Positions 38,916 to 48,202 of a stretch of 64,000 nt of DNA are shown here, one piece after another. The stretch is from assembly GCF_005860775.1 (NCBI RefSeq), contig NZ_VCHQ01000031.1, positions 62,001-126,000 of the forward strand, given 5' to 3'. Numbering within the stretch: position 1 is the stretch's first letter; every line of letters starts with the position of its first letter. The notes under the pieces were generated by a model. That model did no database searches, was not told where the DNA came from, and worked only from the letters and a program-made list of their open reading frames with translations. The DNA is from Klebsiella indica (lineage in GTDB: Bacteria > Pseudomonadota > Gammaproteobacteria > Enterobacterales > Enterobacteriaceae). The position numbers and the translations under genes were made by a program.

Positions 38916-39746
38916 TTACTCCGCTGTTGGCATCAGAGTTTTCAGATCCTCTGCCGTCGGCGCCTGGAAGTTATATTTCTTCAGCAGCGCGGCGTATTCC
39001 GGCGTAGCGCTGAATTTTTTCAGCCCTTCCTCCAGCGCCGTTTTCACTTCACTATTGCCTTTTTTCACGCCAAAGCCATTAAGCACCGGATAAATCAGCG
39101 TCTTAGAGGAGATAACCACCCGATCGCCGAGTTTATCAATGACGCCGCGCGCCACCGCCGCATCGGTAATTTGCGCTTCCACCGCTCGCGACAGCAGCGC
39201 CTGGGTCGTTTGCGGATCGGTGGTATATTCGCTGAGCGCAATCGGCTTCAGGCCCTTTTTCACGCAATAATCCGCCGACAGCTTTTGTAACTGCGCCAGC
39301 CATGAGGTGGCGCCCATTGAACCAATTTTGTGGCCGCAAAATTCTTCCGGCGTTTTCGGCTGATAGGCGCTGCCTTTCAGGGCGAGGATCGCTTCGCCGC
39401 TCTTCAGATAGGGCACCATGTCGATAACTTTCAGACGTGCGGCGGTGATATACATCGACGAGTTGGTGATATCGAAACGTCCGCCTTGTAATCCCGGAAT
39501 TAAATTCGGAAAACGGGTATCAATATTCACCGCCTCGCGACCCATGGTTTTCGCCAGCCCGGCCAGAAATTCGATATCGAACCCGGCAGGCTTGTTATTT
39601 TCCATATATTCATACGGGAAAAAGGTCATATCTGAACCGGCGGTGATTTTCCCCGGCTGCTGGAAGGCCAGCGCGCTAAAAGACGTCAGGGCGCCGGCGG
39701 CGCACAGGAACAGGGCGGCAGGACGCAAAGCATTAAAACGTTTCAT
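38916..39746 (-). CDS. Family 3 solute-binding protein of an ABC importer
   Basis: 276 residues. Signal peptide ending FSALA-FQQ, then the SBP family 3 domain: ITAGSDMTFFPYEYMENNKPAGFDIEF over two adjoining pieces, DVIDM-like VIDMVPYLKSG, and a C-terminal lobe ending near YAALLKKYNF. Family 3 binds polar amino acids, opines and related small amines. The partner permease/ATPase is two genes upstream. It lies 23 bp after the PhyH gene. Ligand unknown. Confidence 0.92.
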   Translation of the reverse strand: MKRFNALRPAALFLCAAGALTSFSALAFQQPGKITAGSDMTFFPYEYMENNKPAGFDIEFLAGLAKTMGREAVNIDTRFPNLIPGLQGGRFDITNSSMYITAARLKVIDMVPYLKSGEAILALKGSAYQPKTPEEFCGHKIGSMGATSWLAQLQKLSADYCVKKGLKPIALSEYTTDPQTTQALLSRAVEAQITDAAVARGVIDKLGDRVVISSKTLIYPVLNGFGVKKGNSEVKTALEEGLKKFSATPEYAALLKKYNFQAPTAEDLKTLMPTAE

Positions 39747-39769
39747 ACAACCTCCAAAGAGTGGGCAAA

Positions 39770-40642
39770 TTACATGCTGGCGCGATCGATACCGGCCTGC
39801 TGGACGAAAAAGGATGCGCCGCGTGGTTTTTGCGGCAGGCGTAAATGATTAACGGTACTGCGCACCAGGCCGCTCTCTGTACCCGCAACCAACAGTCCGG
39901 TATGAATGCTGGGCAACGGATTTTCGCCATACGGCAGAGCATCTTCTGCCGCATAAACGCTGATAAACAGCGTACGCGGCAGGTCGGTTGCATTGGGACT
40001 GGAGGCGTGGAGCAGGCGGGTGTGCATAAAACACACCGAGCCCGATGGACCGAAACAGGCCTGAGGCTGCTGACAGTGGGCCGCTTCAACCGTCTCGTCC
40101 ACGGAGCCGGTAAAACGATCATTTTGCCAGTGGGACCACAGCGGCCCGTGATGACTACCGGGCACCACATTGAGCGGACCGTTTTCCGGCGTCACGTCGC
40201 TGACCATCAGCAGGGCGGTGATGATGTCGTCGTTGCTGTGCGGGGTAAACAGGAAATCCTGATGCCATTTCACCTGCGTGGCGGTGTGCGGCAGCTTGGA
40301 GTTAATCTTGCTGTGGTGGAACCGGGTGCCGCTGCCGCCGATAAGCTGACCGGCAATCGCCGCCATTTTTGATTCCAGAGCGGCGTGGCGGTAGGCGGCA
40401 GAAATCTCTGTGGGCGAACTGACCCGACGCAGAGAGGGATGATCTGCCGCATGGTCGCTTTCAATATCGAAACGCGGGCGACCGTCCAGGGTCTCGCCCC
40501 AGGCTTCGCTATGTTGCCGACTCTCTTCGACCCAGGCGTCGAAATCGGCCTGTAACAGCGCGATGTCTTCCGCGGAAAACACATCTTCGACAACCAGAAA
40601 ACCTTGCTGATGAAACTGTTCGATTTGCCACTGGGCGATCAT
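39770..40642 (-). CDS. PhyH-family Fe(II)/2-oxoglutarate dioxygenase, first copy
   Basis: 290 residues, phytanoyl-CoA-dioxygenase fold. The iron ligands are the HxD of QVKWHQDFLF and the distal His of CFMHTRLLHASSPN, with FISVYAAEDA near the end. Members hydroxylate diverse small molecules with 2-oxoglutarate and oxygen. Most bacterial members are uncharacterised, while EctD (ectoine hydroxylase) is a known relative. Its position between importer genes suggests it acts on the imported compound. A second PhyH enzyme lies at 47346 and is not closely similar. Confidence 0.88.
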   Translation of the reverse strand: MIAQWQIEQFHQQGFLVVEDVFSAEDIALLQADFDAWVEESRQHSEAWGETLDGRPRFDIESDHAADHPSLRRVSSPTEISAAYRHAALESKMAAIAGQLIGGSGTRFHHSKINSKLPHTATQVKWHQDFLFTPHSNDDIITALLMVSDVTPENGPLNVVPGSHHGPLWSHWQNDRFTGSVDETVEAAHCQQPQACFGPSGSVCFMHTRLLHASSPNATDLPRTLFISVYAAEDALPYGENPLPSIHTGLLVAGTESGLVRSTVNHLRLPQKPRGASFFVQQAGIDRASM

Positions 40643-40669
40643 TATTTTCTCCTTTCGGTAACAGAGGCG

Positions 40670-42190
40670 TTAAGCCAAAGAGACATCTTTCAGGAAAGCA
40701 TCCACGCGCGGATGCTGACCGTCGCGCAATGCCTGGGGCGTGTCGTCGCAGACCACGCGTCCTTTTTCCATAAATACAATCCGGTCGGAAACTTTGAAGG
40801 CGAAATTCATCTCATGGGTGACGATAACCATGGTGATGCCTTCATGGGCGAGCGATTCGATAACCTGCAGAACCTCGTTAACTTTTTCCGGGTCCAGCGC
40901 CGAAGTGGGTTCATCAAACAGCATAATTTGCGGACGCATCATTAAGGCGCGGGCAATTGCTACCCGCTGCTGCTGGCCGCCGGAAAGCTGATGCGGATAC
41001 TTCCACGCATGCTCCAGCATACCGACTTTATGCAGCAGCTCGCAGGCGTGCTGTTTGAGCTCCGCTTCGCTGGCCAGATGGTGATAGCGAGGCGCCAGCA
41101 ACAGGTTGCCGAACACCGTCAGATGCGGGAACAGGTTGAAGCTCTGGAATACCATACCGATGTTCTGGCGATGTTCGGCGTTCTCCATAAAGCGCGGTTT
41201 CTGCTGCCCGTGGCGATCCAGATGAATAAACGGTTGACCGTTAATGTTGATCTCACCGTTATCTATCTGCTCAAGGCCATTCAGCAGGCGAATTAACGTT
41301 GTTTTTCCGGAACCGGAAGGGCCGATAACGGAGACCACTTCGCCCGCCTGAATTTGCAGACTGACCGCGCCCAGCACTTCGACATTGTTATAGGCTTTGT
41401 GCAGCCTGGAGGCCTGTAGCGCCGGTGCCTGCGGGATGCTAACGCTGCGCGCCATTGCCGGACGTCGGGCCGTCGCCAGTTGCAGCATTTCCGCATCCAC
41501 CGGGCGCGTGGTTTTACGCTGGGTAACATCAAGCCAGCTTTCCAGGCGCTTAAGCAGGAAATCGAAGACGGTAACGATCAGGATGTAGTAAAACGCCACC
41601 GCCGCCATGGTCTCCATCACCAGGAAGTTCTGCGAATAGAGACGCTGGCCGACCATTAAGATCTCCGTCAGGGAGATAACCGATACCAGCGAACTGAGCT
41701 TGACGATGGCGATATACTCATTAGCCAGAGCAGGCAGCGCGACGCGCAGCGCCTGCGGGATCACCACTCGCCACTGGATGCCGGCATAGCGCAGTCCGAG
41801 CGCCCGGGCGGCTTCGCTCTGTCCCTTTGGAATTGACAGCAGTCCGCCGCGATGAATTTCCGCAATATAGGCGGCTTCGCTCAGCACCATCGCCAGCAGC
41901 CCGGCCCAGAACGGGTCGTTCAGCACCGGGGCGAATGACGGCAACGCCTGCGGCATGTTGTAGACAAAAATCAACAGCACCAGTAGCGGCATGCTGCGGA
42001 ACAGCCAGATATAGAGGCGGGCAGGGGCATTAAGCAGCTTGCGCGGAGATTGTTTAGCCAGCGCCAGAATAAATCCCAGCACAATACTGAAAGCCCAGGT
42101 CAGCAAACTTAATTTGATGACGGTCCAGGTGGCCTGCCAAAAGTCGACATCGCTGAGCAGGCTAAACATATAGTTCCAGTTAAACGTCAT
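40670..42190 (-). CDS. Fused amino-acid-type ABC permease and ATPase
   Basis: 506 residues combining two subunits that are normally separate. Residues 1 to about 225 are a HisM/GlnP-type permease, including the EAA loop SEAARALGLRYAGIQWRVVI. Residues about 260-506 are the ATPase: Walker A GPSGSGKTT, signature LSGGQQQR, Walker B IMLFDEPTSALDPEK. A linker of about 30 polar residues joins them. One protein can dimerise to give the full channel. First gene of the minus operon; its promoter is in the 500-bp region shared with the LysR gene. Confidence 0.93.
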   Translation of the reverse strand: MTFNWNYMFSLLSDVDFWQATWTVIKLSLLTWAFSIVLGFILALAKQSPRKLLNAPARLYIWLFRSMPLLVLLIFVYNMPQALPSFAPVLNDPFWAGLLAMVLSEAAYIAEIHRGGLLSIPKGQSEAARALGLRYAGIQWRVVIPQALRVALPALANEYIAIVKLSSLVSVISLTEILMVGQRLYSQNFLVMETMAAVAFYYILIVTVFDFLLKRLESWLDVTQRKTTRPVDAEMLQLATARRPAMARSVSIPQAPALQASRLHKAYNNVEVLGAVSLQIQAGEVVSVIGPSGSGKTTLIRLLNGLEQIDNGEININGQPFIHLDRHGQQKPRFMENAEHRQNIGMVFQSFNLFPHLTVFGNLLLAPRYHHLASEAELKQHACELLHKVGMLEHAWKYPHQLSGGQQQRVAIARALMMRPQIMLFDEPTSALDPEKVNEVLQVIESLAHEGITMVIVTHEMNFAFKVSDRIVFMEKGRVVCDDTPQALRDGQHPRVDAFLKDVSLA

Positions 42191-42687
42191 GGGCTATTTC
42201 ACTCGCCATAATTAACGGAAATTACGACGCTCCCGCTACGCGAATAATGTGCTAAAAGGGGGCAGCGCCGAAGGTCATATTGCAATAACACTATGCTGGC
42301 AGTTTTCTCCTGTAGGCAATTAGTAAATTTTTGGCCTTTAAGTTTAAAAAAACTATACAGCGATATTAACTGTAGGGAATTTAACGCAATTAATACGAAA
42401 CACCACTAAAACAACTTAAAAACAATTGCTGTTATTTTTAAACATAATTAACGATGGAATGGTGATTTGCGCAATATTGGGGCGTGGCGTGAACAAATAA
42501 GGTGCATCGTGGCTTGTGGTGGTGCAAGTGGGCACATTTCATCTGAGGAACAACGGGCGAATAAATAGCGTTAGTGACTGTTCATGCATTTTTTAACGCG
42601 AAAATTGCATGGCACGATGCTTGCAGGTTGCTTATCGAAAAACTAAGCCCTTTGGGGCTAAGGCCATATTTTATCAATGGTGAGGCT
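42191..42687. promoter_or_regulatory. Divergent control region of the PhyH/ABC cluster
   Basis: 497 bp, AT-rich, between the fused ABC gene (minus) and the LysR regulator (plus). A LysR protein usually binds here. I saw no repeated motif good enough to name an operator; the inverted pair CCCTTTGGGG near 42650 is a weak candidate. No gene is supported. Confidence 0.5.
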
Positions 42688-43602
42688 ATGAACCGATTTA
42701 CGCTCAAACAGCTTAAATATTTCGTTACCGTGGTGGAAACGGAGAGTATCGCCGAGGCTTCTCGTCAGCTGCATATTGCCCAGCCGTCGATCTCAATTGC
42801 GATCAAAAACCTTGAAAGCACCTTCGATCAACAGCTATTTATCCGCCACCATGCGCAGGGGGTCTCGCTGACCTCAAGCGGCCGGCGCTTCTACGATAAA
42901 GCGAAAGAACTGCTGCGGTTGTCCTATGAGTTTGAACAGAATTCGCGAGCGGATAAGGATCTGGTCTCCGGGACGATTGCCGTCGGCTGTTTCGAATCCG
43001 TCGCACCGCTGTATATGCCGAAACTGGTGGCGGGGTTTAAAAAAATGTATCCCGGAATCAACCTGCAACTGTACGATGGCGAACAGCATGAGCTGATGCA
43101 CGGTTTGCATCGGGGCCGGTTCGATCTGGCGCTGGTTTATGATCTGGAATTAGGCCACTCTATTCACAAAGAACTGCTTAATGCCCCGCATAAGCCCTAT
43201 GCTTTGTTACCCGCGTCTCATCCGCTGGCGCAGAAAAAAAGCGTCACGTTACAGGAATTAAGCCGGGAACCGATGATTTTGCTCGATGCGGTACCCAGTA
43301 AAAACTATTTTGTCTCCATATTTAAAGAGAAAGGTTATCACCCGGAAGTCGCCTATAGTTCACCGTCAATTGAAATGGTGCGTTGCATGGTCGGTCAGGG
43401 ATTGGGCTTTTCGGTACTGGTCACCCGTCCGCTGTGTGATATGACCTATGATGGCGAAAGACTGGTGCAAGTGGATATTGCGGATGATATGCCCGCGTCA
43501 ACATTAATTATGGCGCATCTTGCGAATAATGAACCCACGCGCCCGACGCAGCTATTTATGGATTATTGTCGCAGCATTGAATTAACGCCGCATCAGTCCT
43601 GA
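42688..43602 (+). CDS. LysR-family regulator of the adjacent catabolic cluster
   Basis: 304 residues from ATG 42688, preceded by GGTGAGG; an upstream extension of 38 codons is leader. Complete HTH: LKQLKYFVTVVETESIAEAS, then LHIAQPSISIAIKNLE. The ligand-binding domain ends near residue 300. It is divergent from the importer operon and stands just before the monooxygenase operon, so it probably controls both in response to the substrate. No close named homologue recognised. Confidence 0.9.
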   Translation: MNRFTLKQLKYFVTVVETESIAEASRQLHIAQPSISIAIKNLESTFDQQLFIRHHAQGVSLTSSGRRFYDKAKELLRLSYEFEQNSRADKDLVSGTIAVGCFESVAPLYMPKLVAGFKKMYPGINLQLYDGEQHELMHGLHRGRFDLALVYDLELGHSIHKELLNAPHKPYALLPASHPLAQKKSVTLQELSREPMILLDAVPSKNYFVSIFKEKGYHPEVAYSSPSIEMVRCMVGQGLGFSVLVTRPLCDMTYDGERLVQVDIADDMPASTLIMAHLANNEPTRPTQLFMDYCRSIELTPHQS

Positions 43603-43772
43603 TAATTGAGTGTATCTGAGTCTGACGTTATTTTTTGTTGTCTTATTTAGCCTCATAAATTTCTATTCAGACGATCGTTTTATAATATTTTACCATTTCA
43701 TCACACTTACTTAACCTGAGTTCTGTCAATTCCGACGCCTTAGTCGGACAACCGTGCTTGAAGGACACACAC

Positions 43773-45038
43773 ATGACAGAGCAGATTACAGAAATCGATA
43801 CCCTGGTGGTGGGGGCGGGACAGGCAGGCGTCGCCATGAGCGAGCATCTGACGCATCACGGTATTCCCCATTTGGTGCTGGAAAAAAAACGCATCGCTGA
43901 GGCCTGGCGCAGCGGCCGCTGGGATTCGCTGGTCGCTAATGGCCCGGCCTGGCACGATCGATTTCCTGGCATGACGTTTCCCGGCTGTGACGCCGACAGC
44001 TTTGTCGCCAAAGAGCAGATCGCCGACTATTTTGTTGCTTACGCCAACACGTTTAACGCCCCGATCCAGACCGGCGTCGAAGTCTTTAGCGCAGAACGCT
44101 TAAATGGACGTCCGGGCTTTCGAGTGGAAACCTCGCAGGGAACAATCGAAGCGCAGCGTATTGTCGCCGCCACCGGACCGTTCCAGCGCCCGGTGATCCC
44201 GGCTATCGCTCCGCAGGATAGCGCGGTACATCAAATTCATTCCGCACACTATTTCAACCCGCAGCAGATCCCGGAAGGCGGTGTGCTGGTGGTCGGCGCG
44301 GGCTCTTCCGGGGTACAAATCGCCGATGAACTCCGGCGGGCGGGGCGCGACGTGTGGCTCTCCGTCGGCGCGCATGACCGGCCGCCGCGCCGCTACCGTC
44401 AGCGCGATTTTTGTTGGTGGTTGGGGGTATTAGGGCTGTGGGATGCGGCGGCGAATCAGCCCGGCAAGGAGCATGTGACGATTGCGGTCAGCGGCGCACA
44501 TGGCGGCAATACCGTTGACTTTCGCCAACTGGCGCACCAGGGAATTACGCTGGTCGGGCAAACACAGAGCTTTAAGGATGGCAAAGCCGTCTTCCGCGAC
44601 GATCTGGCGGACAACATTCGCCAGGGCGACGCCTCCTATCTGGCGCTGCTTGACGCCGCGGATGACTATATTGCCCGCAACGGATTGTCGTTGCCGGAAG
44701 AGCCGGAAGCACGGTTCTTCCTGCCCGATCCCGATTGCCTGACCCGGCCGCTATCCGAACTCGCCCTGGCAAAAGCGGGTATCAGCTGCATCATCTGGGC
44801 AACCGGCTACACCACCGATTATCGCTGGCTGAAAGTGAACGCCTTTAATGAGCAACAGCGTCCGCAGCACCATCGCGGCGTCTCCAGCGAACCCGGCGTC
44901 TATTTCCTCGGGCTGCCGTGGCTTTCCCGTCGTGGTTCAACCTTTATCTGGGGCGTCTGGCACGATGCGAAATATATCGCCGACCAAATCGCTATTCAGC
45001 GCCAGTATCAACATTACCAACCTTCGTCTAACGCCTGA
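43773..45038 (+). CDS. Flavin-containing monooxygenase (FMO/CzcO-like)
   Basis: 421 residues from ATG 43773, with AAGGA eight bases upstream. FAD-binding GAGQAGVAMSEHL at about residue 13, NADPH-binding VVGAGSSGVQIADELRRAG at about 175, and the ATG-motif IIWATGYTTDYRWL near 355. Such enzymes oxygenate nitrogen or sulfur atoms or carry out Baeyer-Villiger steps. First gene of a tight five-gene plus-strand operon. In a pathway with RidA and amide hydrolases, N-oxygenation of an amine is a reasonable guess but unproven. Confidence 0.88.
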   Translation: MTEQITEIDTLVVGAGQAGVAMSEHLTHHGIPHLVLEKKRIAEAWRSGRWDSLVANGPAWHDRFPGMTFPGCDADSFVAKEQIADYFVAYANTFNAPIQTGVEVFSAERLNGRPGFRVETSQGTIEAQRIVAATGPFQRPVIPAIAPQDSAVHQIHSAHYFNPQQIPEGGVLVVGAGSSGVQIADELRRAGRDVWLSVGAHDRPPRRYRQRDFCWWLGVLGLWDAAANQPGKEHVTIAVSGAHGGNTVDFRQLAHQGITLVGQTQSFKDGKAVFRDDLADNIRQGDASYLALLDAADDYIARNGLSLPEEPEARFFLPDPDCLTRPLSELALAKAGISCIIWATGYTTDYRWLKVNAFNEQQRPQHHRGVSSEPGVYFLGLPWLSRRGSTFIWGVWHDAKYIADQIAIQRQYQHYQPSSNA

Positions 45039-45054
45039 TTTGAGGAGGCAAAAT

Positions 45055-45486
45055 ATGCCAACACATACCCGTATCCGGATGTTCAATACCAAAGAGACTT
45101 ACCCGAATCAGACACTCAACAACGATCTGTGCCAGGCGGTACGCGCAGGAAATACCGTCTATGTTCGCGGTCAGGTGGGCACCGATTTTGCCGGTAATCT
45201 GGTCGGACTCGGCGACCCTCGCGCCCAGGCGGAACAGGCGATGAAAAACGTCAAACAGTTGCTGGAAGAGGCCGGAAGCGATCTGACGCATATCGTTAAA
45301 ACCACCACCTACCTGATTGATCCGCGCTATCGCGAGCCGGTGTATCAGGAAGTGGGCAAATGGCTTAAAGGCGTGTTTCCGATATCGACCGGCGTGGTGG
45401 TATCAGCCCTCGCCCAGCCGCAGTGGCTGATGGAGATCGATGTTACGGCGGTGATCCCCGATGACTGGAATGAAAAGGAGGCATAA
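45055..45486 (+). CDS. RidA-family enamine/imine deaminase
   Basis: 143 residues from ATG 45055, with TGAGGAGG before. RidA/YjgF fold: GNTVYVRGQVGTD, then the C-terminal ligand region TGVVVSALAQPQWLMEIDVTAV. RidA proteins hydrolyse reactive enamine or imine intermediates made by amine-handling enzymes. This one probably deals with an imine formed by the monooxygenase. Slightly longer than housekeeping RidA (128). The stop overlaps the next start. Confidence 0.88.
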   Translation: MPTHTRIRMFNTKETYPNQTLNNDLCQAVRAGNTVYVRGQVGTDFAGNLVGLGDPRAQAEQAMKNVKQLLEEAGSDLTHIVKTTTYLIDPRYREPVYQEVGKWLKGVFPISTGVVVSALAQPQWLMEIDVTAVIPDDWNEKEA

Positions 45487-46160
45487 TGACGATTTCTATC
45501 TCTGCGCTGTGCCCGGAATCAGGACAACTGGGTATTGCGATTAGCTCATCCAGCATTGCCGTCGGCGCCCGCTGCCCGTGGCTGCAGGCGGGCGTGGGCG
45601 CGGTATCCAGCCAGAACATCACGCTGCCCGCGCTTGGCCCGCAGATCCTCGCCGGGCTGGAAGCGGGGCTCTCTTCGGAGCAGGCCCTGAAAAAGACGCT
45701 CGGCGAAGATCGGTTCAGCGACTATCGCCAGGTAACGGTGATCGACGCCAGCGGCGAAAGCGCCGTTTTCAGCGGCGAGCATACGCTGGGAACATGGCAG
45801 GTCGCGCAGGGCGAGAACTGCGTGGCGGCGGGCAATATGCTGGCGAATCAGCAGGTCGTTCGTGCCATGACGACAGCATTTGAAAGCGCAACGGGCGAAC
45901 TGGCCAGTCGGTTGATTGCCGCTTTGCAGGCGGGAATTGATGCGGGGGGCGAAGCCGGGCCGGAACACTCCGCAGCGCTGAAGATTGTGGAAGATTACGC
46001 CTGGCCGGTTGTGGATTTACGCGTGGACTGGGCTGAAGAGAATCCGGTGGCGGAACTGGCGGCGCTGTGGGTGGCGTATGAACCGCAAATGGAAGCTTAT
46101 ATTACCCGCGCTCTGGACCCACGCGAAGCGCCATCTTATGGCGTACCGGGCGATGAGTAG
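45486..46160 (+). CDS. DUF1028 protein, probable Ntn-type hydrolase
   Basis: 224 residues. DUF1028 proteins have the N-terminal-nucleophile fold, and here Met is followed by Thr (MTISISAL), which would become the nucleophile after Met removal. Typical blocks: GQLGIAISSSSIAVGARCPW and GAVSSQNITLPALGP. Family members are poorly characterised; amide-bond hydrolysis is inferred from the fold. Overlaps ridA by one base and the next gene by 8 bases. DUF1028 genes beside RidA and ArgE/DapE hydrolases recur in catabolic clusters of soil bacteria. Confidence 0.85.
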   Translation: MTISISALCPESGQLGIAISSSSIAVGARCPWLQAGVGAVSSQNITLPALGPQILAGLEAGLSSEQALKKTLGEDRFSDYRQVTVIDASGESAVFSGEHTLGTWQVAQGENCVAAGNMLANQQVVRAMTTAFESATGELASRLIAALQAGIDAGGEAGPEHSAALKIVEDYAWPVVDLRVDWAEENPVAELAALWVAYEPQMEAYITRALDPREAPSYGVPGDE

Positions 46161-47322
46161 TCGCCTGCGTGAGATCCTCGGACGCTTGCTGGCGTTTGAT
46201 ACCACTAGCCGCGAATCGAATCTGGCGCTGATTACCTTCATCGCCGATTTTTTGCGCGAGCGCGGCGTGACGTCTCAGCTGTTTTATGATGACGAAGGGC
46301 GCAAGGCGAATCTGTATGCCCGCATCGGCCCGTCTGGTCCCGGCGGCGTGATGCTTTCTGGTCATACTGACGTGGTGCCGGTGGACGGCCAGGCATGGAC
46401 GGTGCCGCCGTTTGCGCTCACCGAGCGTGACGGGCGTTACTATGGCCGGGGCAGTGCTGATATGAAAGGGTTTATCGCCTGCGTACTGGCGTCACTGGAC
46501 GCATTTCTCGCCGCGCCGCTGCGAATGCCGCTGCACCTGGCGTTTTCCTATGATGAAGAAGTGGGTTGTCTGGGCGTGCGCAGTCTGGTGGATTTTTTAC
46601 GCGCGTCGACGGAAAAACCGGCGCTGTGCATTATCGGCGAGCCGACAGACATGCGCCCGGTCTATGGGCACAAAGGCAAGCTTGCCATGCGCTGCTGCGT
46701 AGAAGGGCATGCCTGTCACTCGGCTTACGCGCCGGAAGGGGTCAATGCGATTAGCTATGCGGCGAAGTTGATTACCCGGCTGGATGCGCTGGGTGAAAGT
46801 CTGGCACAGCAGCAGGATAGCCGCTTTTCGCCGCCATCAGGCACGCTGCAGGTGGGAACCATCCACGGCGGCTCCGCGCTGAATATCGTTCCGCACTCCT
46901 GCTGGTTCGATTTTGAAATTCGTTATTTACCCGGTACGCATCCGCAGAGGGTGACCGACGCGTTGCACGCTTATGCCAGCGAACAGCTACTTCCCGCGAT
47001 GCGTAAGGTGGCCCTGAACAGCGATATTCGTTTCCAGCCGCTGAGCCACTATCCGGGACTGCTGAGCGATCCGCAGTCAGACTTTGCCCGCTGGCTGGCG
47101 CAATGGTGCGGTAACGACGCTTTCACGACGGTGGCCTACGGTACCGAAGGCGGCCTGTTTGATGAGGCGGGCGTCGCGACGCTCATTTGCGGGCCGGGCA
47201 GTATGGAACAGGGCCACAAGGCGGACGAGTATCTCAGTATCGCACAGGCTGAAAGCTGCATGGCTATGCTGAAAAACCTGTGCGCGTGGATGCGTGCCGA
47301 CCCTCACGATTCTCTCACCTGA
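46153..47322 (+). CDS. ArgE/DapE-family zinc deacylase (M20)
   Basis: 389 residues from ATG 46153. Metal ligands: the His and Asp of SGHTDVVPVDG, the Asp of YGRGSADMKGF, the catalytic Glu pair in SYDEEVGCLG, and the C-terminal His in MEQGHKADEY. Best match in style is acetylornithine deacetylase (ArgE), but the biosynthetic argE lies in the arg cluster of enterobacteria, so this is a catabolic paralogue. It would remove an acyl group from an N-acylated amino acid. The start overlaps DUF1028 by 8 bases. Confidence 0.9.
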   Translation: MSSRLREILGRLLAFDTTSRESNLALITFIADFLRERGVTSQLFYDDEGRKANLYARIGPSGPGGVMLSGHTDVVPVDGQAWTVPPFALTERDGRYYGRGSADMKGFIACVLASLDAFLAAPLRMPLHLAFSYDEEVGCLGVRSLVDFLRASTEKPALCIIGEPTDMRPVYGHKGKLAMRCCVEGHACHSAYAPEGVNAISYAAKLITRLDALGESLAQQQDSRFSPPSGTLQVGTIHGGSALNIVPHSCWFDFEIRYLPGTHPQRVTDALHAYASEQLLPAMRKVALNSDIRFQPLSHYPGLLSDPQSDFARWLAQWCGNDAFTTVAYGTEGGLFDEAGVATLICGPGSMEQGHKADEYLSIAQAESCMAMLKNLCAWMRADPHDSLT

Positions 47323-47345
47323 TTTATCAACACAGGATGGCGACT

Positions 47346-48161
47346 ATGCAAAACCAGCACTCTGCGTGTATTGATCAACAGACTATCGACCTCTGGCAAT
47401 CGGATGGCGTGGTGTTACTGAAAGGCGTATTTACGCCGTGGGTCGAGAGCCTGTCGAACGGCGTCGCCGAACTGATGGCGAACCCCAGCGAATATGGTCA
47501 TGCGCGAACGGTAATCCCGAAGGACGGTTCGGCGCCGTTTTTTCAGGACTATTGCAACTGGGCGCGGATCCCTGAGTTTACTGATTTTGTGTTTCACTCT
47601 CCGGCGGCGGAAATCGCCGCGGCGCTGATGCGTTCCCGGACGGCGAGGTTTTTCCACGAACACACGCTGGTTAAACAACCCGGCGGCAGCACGGTGACGC
47701 CATGGCACCACGATCAGCCCTATTACTGCGTGGAGGGGCGGCAGAACGTGAGTTTCTGGATCCCGCTCGATCCGGTGGCGGAGGAGATTTCGCTGCGCTG
47801 CATTCGCGGTTCGCATCTGTGGGATGAGGCGTTCAGCCCGACGCGGTTTAACGGTTCAAAGCTCTATTCCCACACGCGCTTTAAAGAACTGCCGGATATC
47901 GATGCCCATCAGGAAGATTACGATATCGTCAGTTGGGCGCTGGAGCCAGGCGATGCGGTGGCGTTTCATTTCCGCACGCTGCACGGTGCAAACGGCAATT
48001 CAACCGCTCGTTCGCGACGGGTCTTTTCCGCGCGCTGGGTAGGGGACGACGCCACTTTTGCCGACCGCGGCGGGGTGACATCGCCGCCCTTTCCGGGGCT
48101 GACTTTACGCGACGGCGAGCCGCTGATCGCCGATGAATTTCCGCAGGTCTGGCCGCGGTAG
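47346..48161 (+). CDS. PhyH-family Fe(II)/2-oxoglutarate dioxygenase, second copy
   Basis: 271 residues from ATG 47346, with AGGATGG upstream. Iron ligands: HxD in TPWHHDQPYYC and the distal His in VAFHFRTLHGANGN; Arg for 2-oxoglutarate in TARSRRVFSARWVGDD. It differs clearly from the first copy and looks like members labelled phytanoyl-CoA dioxygenase in proteobacteria. Last gene of the plus operon, 23 bp after the deacylase. Two oxygenases in one cluster suggest two hydroxylations of the same compound or its product. Confidence 0.88.
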   Translation: MQNQHSACIDQQTIDLWQSDGVVLLKGVFTPWVESLSNGVAELMANPSEYGHARTVIPKDGSAPFFQDYCNWARIPEFTDFVFHSPAAEIAAALMRSRTARFFHEHTLVKQPGGSTVTPWHHDQPYYCVEGRQNVSFWIPLDPVAEEISLRCIRGSHLWDEAFSPTRFNGSKLYSHTRFKELPDIDAHQEDYDIVSWALEPGDAVAFHFRTLHGANGNSTARSRRVFSARWVGDDATFADRGGVTSPPFPGLTLRDGEPLIADEFPQVWPR

Positions 48162-48202
48162 TGGCGACAAGTCTGGCGGGTGGCGCGACGTCTGTCCAGT
48201 AG

